Assembly (NCBI GenBank): GCA_964637655.1
Contig: CAZWUZ010000127.1
Span: 1-10,340, forward strand
Reading direction: 5' to 3'
From: CAZWUZ01 sp964637655 [NCBI: uncultured bacterium]
GTDB lineage: Bacteria; DAOPZR01
Length of the DNA: 10,340 nucleotides
Shown piece by piece: positions 8,821 through 10,340 of this stretch; positions within the stretch are counted from its first letter, which is position 1, and each line of letters opens with the position of its first letter. Under the pieces are notes generated by a model, which did no database searches, was not told where the DNA came from, and worked only from the letters and a program-made list of their open reading frames with translations. Position numbers and translations under genes: made by a program.

Positions 8821-10340
8821 CAGGCGTTCCCCGCCGCGCGGTACGCGGCATACGCGTAATAGCCGCCCGCCAGGTTGTATACCCGGGCAAAGCCGTGCTG
8901 CATGAGGATACGGCAGGCCAGATACGAGCGCTGGCCCACCGCGCAATGCACGATGTACTCAGCTGCCGGGTCGAGTTCACCGAGCCGCACACGCAGGTCG
9001 TCGATGGGAATATGCACCGCCCCGTCAAGCTGCCCGCGCCGGAACTCGCCCGCCGTGCGCACATCCAGCACCAGCGCCCCGGCTGCCGTCCGCGCCGCCA
9101 CTTCCGTGCAGGAAACACTCTGCAGCATTCCGGTCAGCTGGTTTTCCGCCACCAGCGCCGCGACATTGACCGCATCGCGTGCCGACCCGTAGGGCGGCGC
9201 ATACGCCGATTCGAAACGCACCAGATCGGCAACCGTGCCGCCCATGGCGAGGTAGGCAGCGAGCACATCGAGCCGCTTGTCCGCGCCGTCTTTGCCCACC
9301 GCCTGCCCGCCCAGCAGTTTCCCGTCAGGCGCGTATACGAGTTTGACGCTCAGCAGTTCCGCCCCGGGATAGTAGCCCGCGTGGCTGTTGGCGTGGATCA
9401 GCGCCGTGCGGCAGTCAATGCCCGCGCGCCGGCAGGCGCGCTCACTGAGCCCGACACACCCCGCTCCGAGCTCGAACACCCTGGCGATGGCCGTGCCCAG
9501 CGCCCCGGTATACTCCGTCGGGCGCCCCGCGATGTTGTCGGCAATAACCCGCCCCTGCTTGTTGGCCGGGCCCGCCAGCGGGATGAGCGCCGGCGTGCCC
9601 GTCACGCGATTGACGATTTCCACCGCGTCACCCGCGGCATATATGTTCGGATCGCTGGTGCGCAGGTGTTTGTCCACCGCGATGCCGCCCGTCGGGCCGA
9701 GGGCAAGTCCCGCGTCCCGCGCCAGCGCCGTTTCCGGCACCACCCCGACCGCCAGCAGCACGGCATCAGTCGTCAGTTCCGCGCCGGTCGACAGCGACAG
9801 CACCGCGCGCCCCTGCTCTTCCCGCGCCCCGGTCACGGTCGTCCCGCAATGGCATGCCACGCCGCAGCGCTGCACTTCCTGCTGCACCAGTGCCGCCATC
9901 TCGACATCGAGCGGCGCCAGCACCTGCGGTGCCGCCTCGATCACCTGCACCTGCAGGCCGCGCGCGTGCAGATTTTCCGCCACTTCGAGCCCGATGAACC
10001 CCGCCCCGACCACGGTGAACGTGCGCGCCGCAGCAACCGCCGCGATGATGCCGTCCATGTCACCCAGCGTGCGCAGGCGGTGCGCCCGCGCCGGGGCAAG
10101 CCCGTCGATAACCACCGGGCGCGGTTCCGCCCCCGGCGTCAGCACCAGCGTGTCGTACGTTTCGGCGTACGTGCTGCCGTCGGCACGCCGCACCGTCACG
10201 GTTTTCGCCGCGCAGTCGATGGCGAGCACCGTGCTCTGCAGCCGCACCCCGATGTTGAGCCGCGCGCGAAAACCCTCCGGGGTCTGCAGCAGCAGGTCGT
10301 CGCGGTCAGCGATCACCCCGCTCAGATGGTACGGCATGCC
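8820..10340 (-). CDS. CoA-disulfide/persulfide reductase-rhodanese fusion (N-terminus cut by window edge)
   Basis: A flavoprotein pyridine nucleotide-disulfide oxidoreductase with a fused rhodanese domain, as in CoADR-Rhd and NADH-dependent persulfide reductase enzymes. These reduce CoA disulfide or CoA/glutathione persulfides with NAD(P)H. The frame is open at the right edge. The first visible residues GMPYHLSGVI correspond to the segment straight after the redox-active Cys, so that Cys and the N-terminal FAD motif (about 40 residues) are outside the window. Counting from the Met at 10337, visible motifs are: NAD(P)H motif VVGAGFIGLEVAENL (109-123), FAD motif NIYAAGDAVE (231-240), dimer-partner motif YAPPYGSARDAVN (379-391), and rhodanese (about 408-505) with LDVRTAGEF and active loop HCAVGQRS, catalytic C465. 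Both activities therefore look intact. The stop overlaps the nrnA start. I cannot separate CoA-disulfide from persulfide reductase specificity here. Confidence 0.92.
   Translation of the reverse strand, partial: GMPYHLSGVIADRDDLLLQTPEGFRARLNIGVRLQSTVLAIDCAAKTVTVRRADGSTYAETYDTLVLTPGAEPRPVVIDGLAPARAHRLRTLGDMDGIIAAVAAARTFTVVGAGFIGLEVAENLHARGLQVQVIEAAPQVLAPLDVEMAALVQQEVQRCGVACHCGTTVTGAREEQGRAVLSLSTGAELTTDAVLLAVGVVPETALARDAGLALGPTGGIAVDKHLRTSDPNIYAAGDAVEIVNRVTGTPALIPLAGPANKQGRVIADNIAGRPTEYTGALGTAIARVFELGAGCVGLSERACRRAGIDCRTALIHANSHAGYYPGAELLSVKLVYAPDGKLLGGQAVGKDGADKRLDVLAAYLAMGGTVADLVRFESAYAPPYGSARDAVNVAALVAENQLTGMLQSVSCTEVAARTAAGALVLDVRTAGEFRRGQLDGAVHIPIDDLRVRLGELDPAAEYIVHCAVGQRSYLACRILMQHGFARVYNLAGGYYAYAAYRAAGNA

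Noticed and set aside
7648-8859. Plus-strand open frame of 403 codons over nrnA
   Set aside because: Arg/Gln/His-rich shadow of nrnA, starting inside the mdcA-like gene in another frame.
8821-8946. 42-residue N-terminal extension of NrnA
   Set aside because: It lies inside the rhodanese-coding sequence in another frame. The ATG overlapping the upstream stop gives the usual NrnA length.
10335-10337. ATG as the start of the CoA-disulfide reductase
   Set aside because: The Met is in the family-conserved stretch just after the redox Cys, so the gene continues beyond the window.

Overview
The window is GC-rich bacterial chromosome (roughly two thirds G+C by eye), densely packed with genes. The gene set (EttA, a sigma54 activator with its kinase, a malonate decarboxylase alpha homologue, NrnA, a CoA-disulfide reductase fused to rhodanese) suggests a Gram-negative bacterium, either Pseudomonadota or a desulfuromonad-like lineage. 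That placement is inference; no rRNA or other strong phylogenetic marker is present.

Layout. (1) Positions 1-1809, plus strand: an EttA-type ABC-F translation factor, cut by the left edge. It reads about 96 codons past its expected C-terminus. (2) Positions 1458-5925, minus strand: a compact operon in the order nitrilase-family amidohydrolase, unrecognised 210-residue protein, histidine kinase, NtrC-type response regulator. The gap and overlaps are 18 nt, 4 nt (GTGA) and 4 nt (ATGA). The regulator runs tail to tail into ettA, and the two reading frames overlap antisense. (3) Positions 5926-6173: a divergent control region. (4) Positions 6174-7811, plus strand: a full-length MdcA/MadA homologue (malonate decarboxylase alpha subunit, an ACP/CoA transferase) with no other malonate decarboxylase gene in view. 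(5) Positions 7852-10340, minus strand: a CoA-disulfide/persulfide reductase-rhodanese fusion (cut by the right edge), coupled through TGATG to a DHH/DHHA1 phosphoesterase of the NrnA type.

The centre is the most interesting part. Both divergent transcription units have a sigma54-type -24/-12 element with exact spacing: TGGCAGG-N4-TTGCT towards the mdcA-like gene and TGGCGCG-N4-TTGCT towards the nitrilase operon. Between them lies a 10+10 bp perfect inverted repeat that also overlaps an 11-bp imperfect direct repeat. The minus-strand operon ends in a sigma54 activator with GAFTGA and Fis-type helix-turn-helix, next to its kinase. The simplest reading is a self-contained, autoregulated module: the kinase senses a compound, the regulator binds the shared palindrome, and it fires both promoters. 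These make an amidase or nitrilase, an unknown protein and an ACP/CoA transferase. A route by which a nitrile or amide of a malonate-like acid is hydrolysed and then activated as a thioester would fit, but the substrate is speculation.

The flanking genes (ettA on the left; reductase-nrnA on the right) look like housekeeping or thiol-metabolism genes rather than parts of the module.
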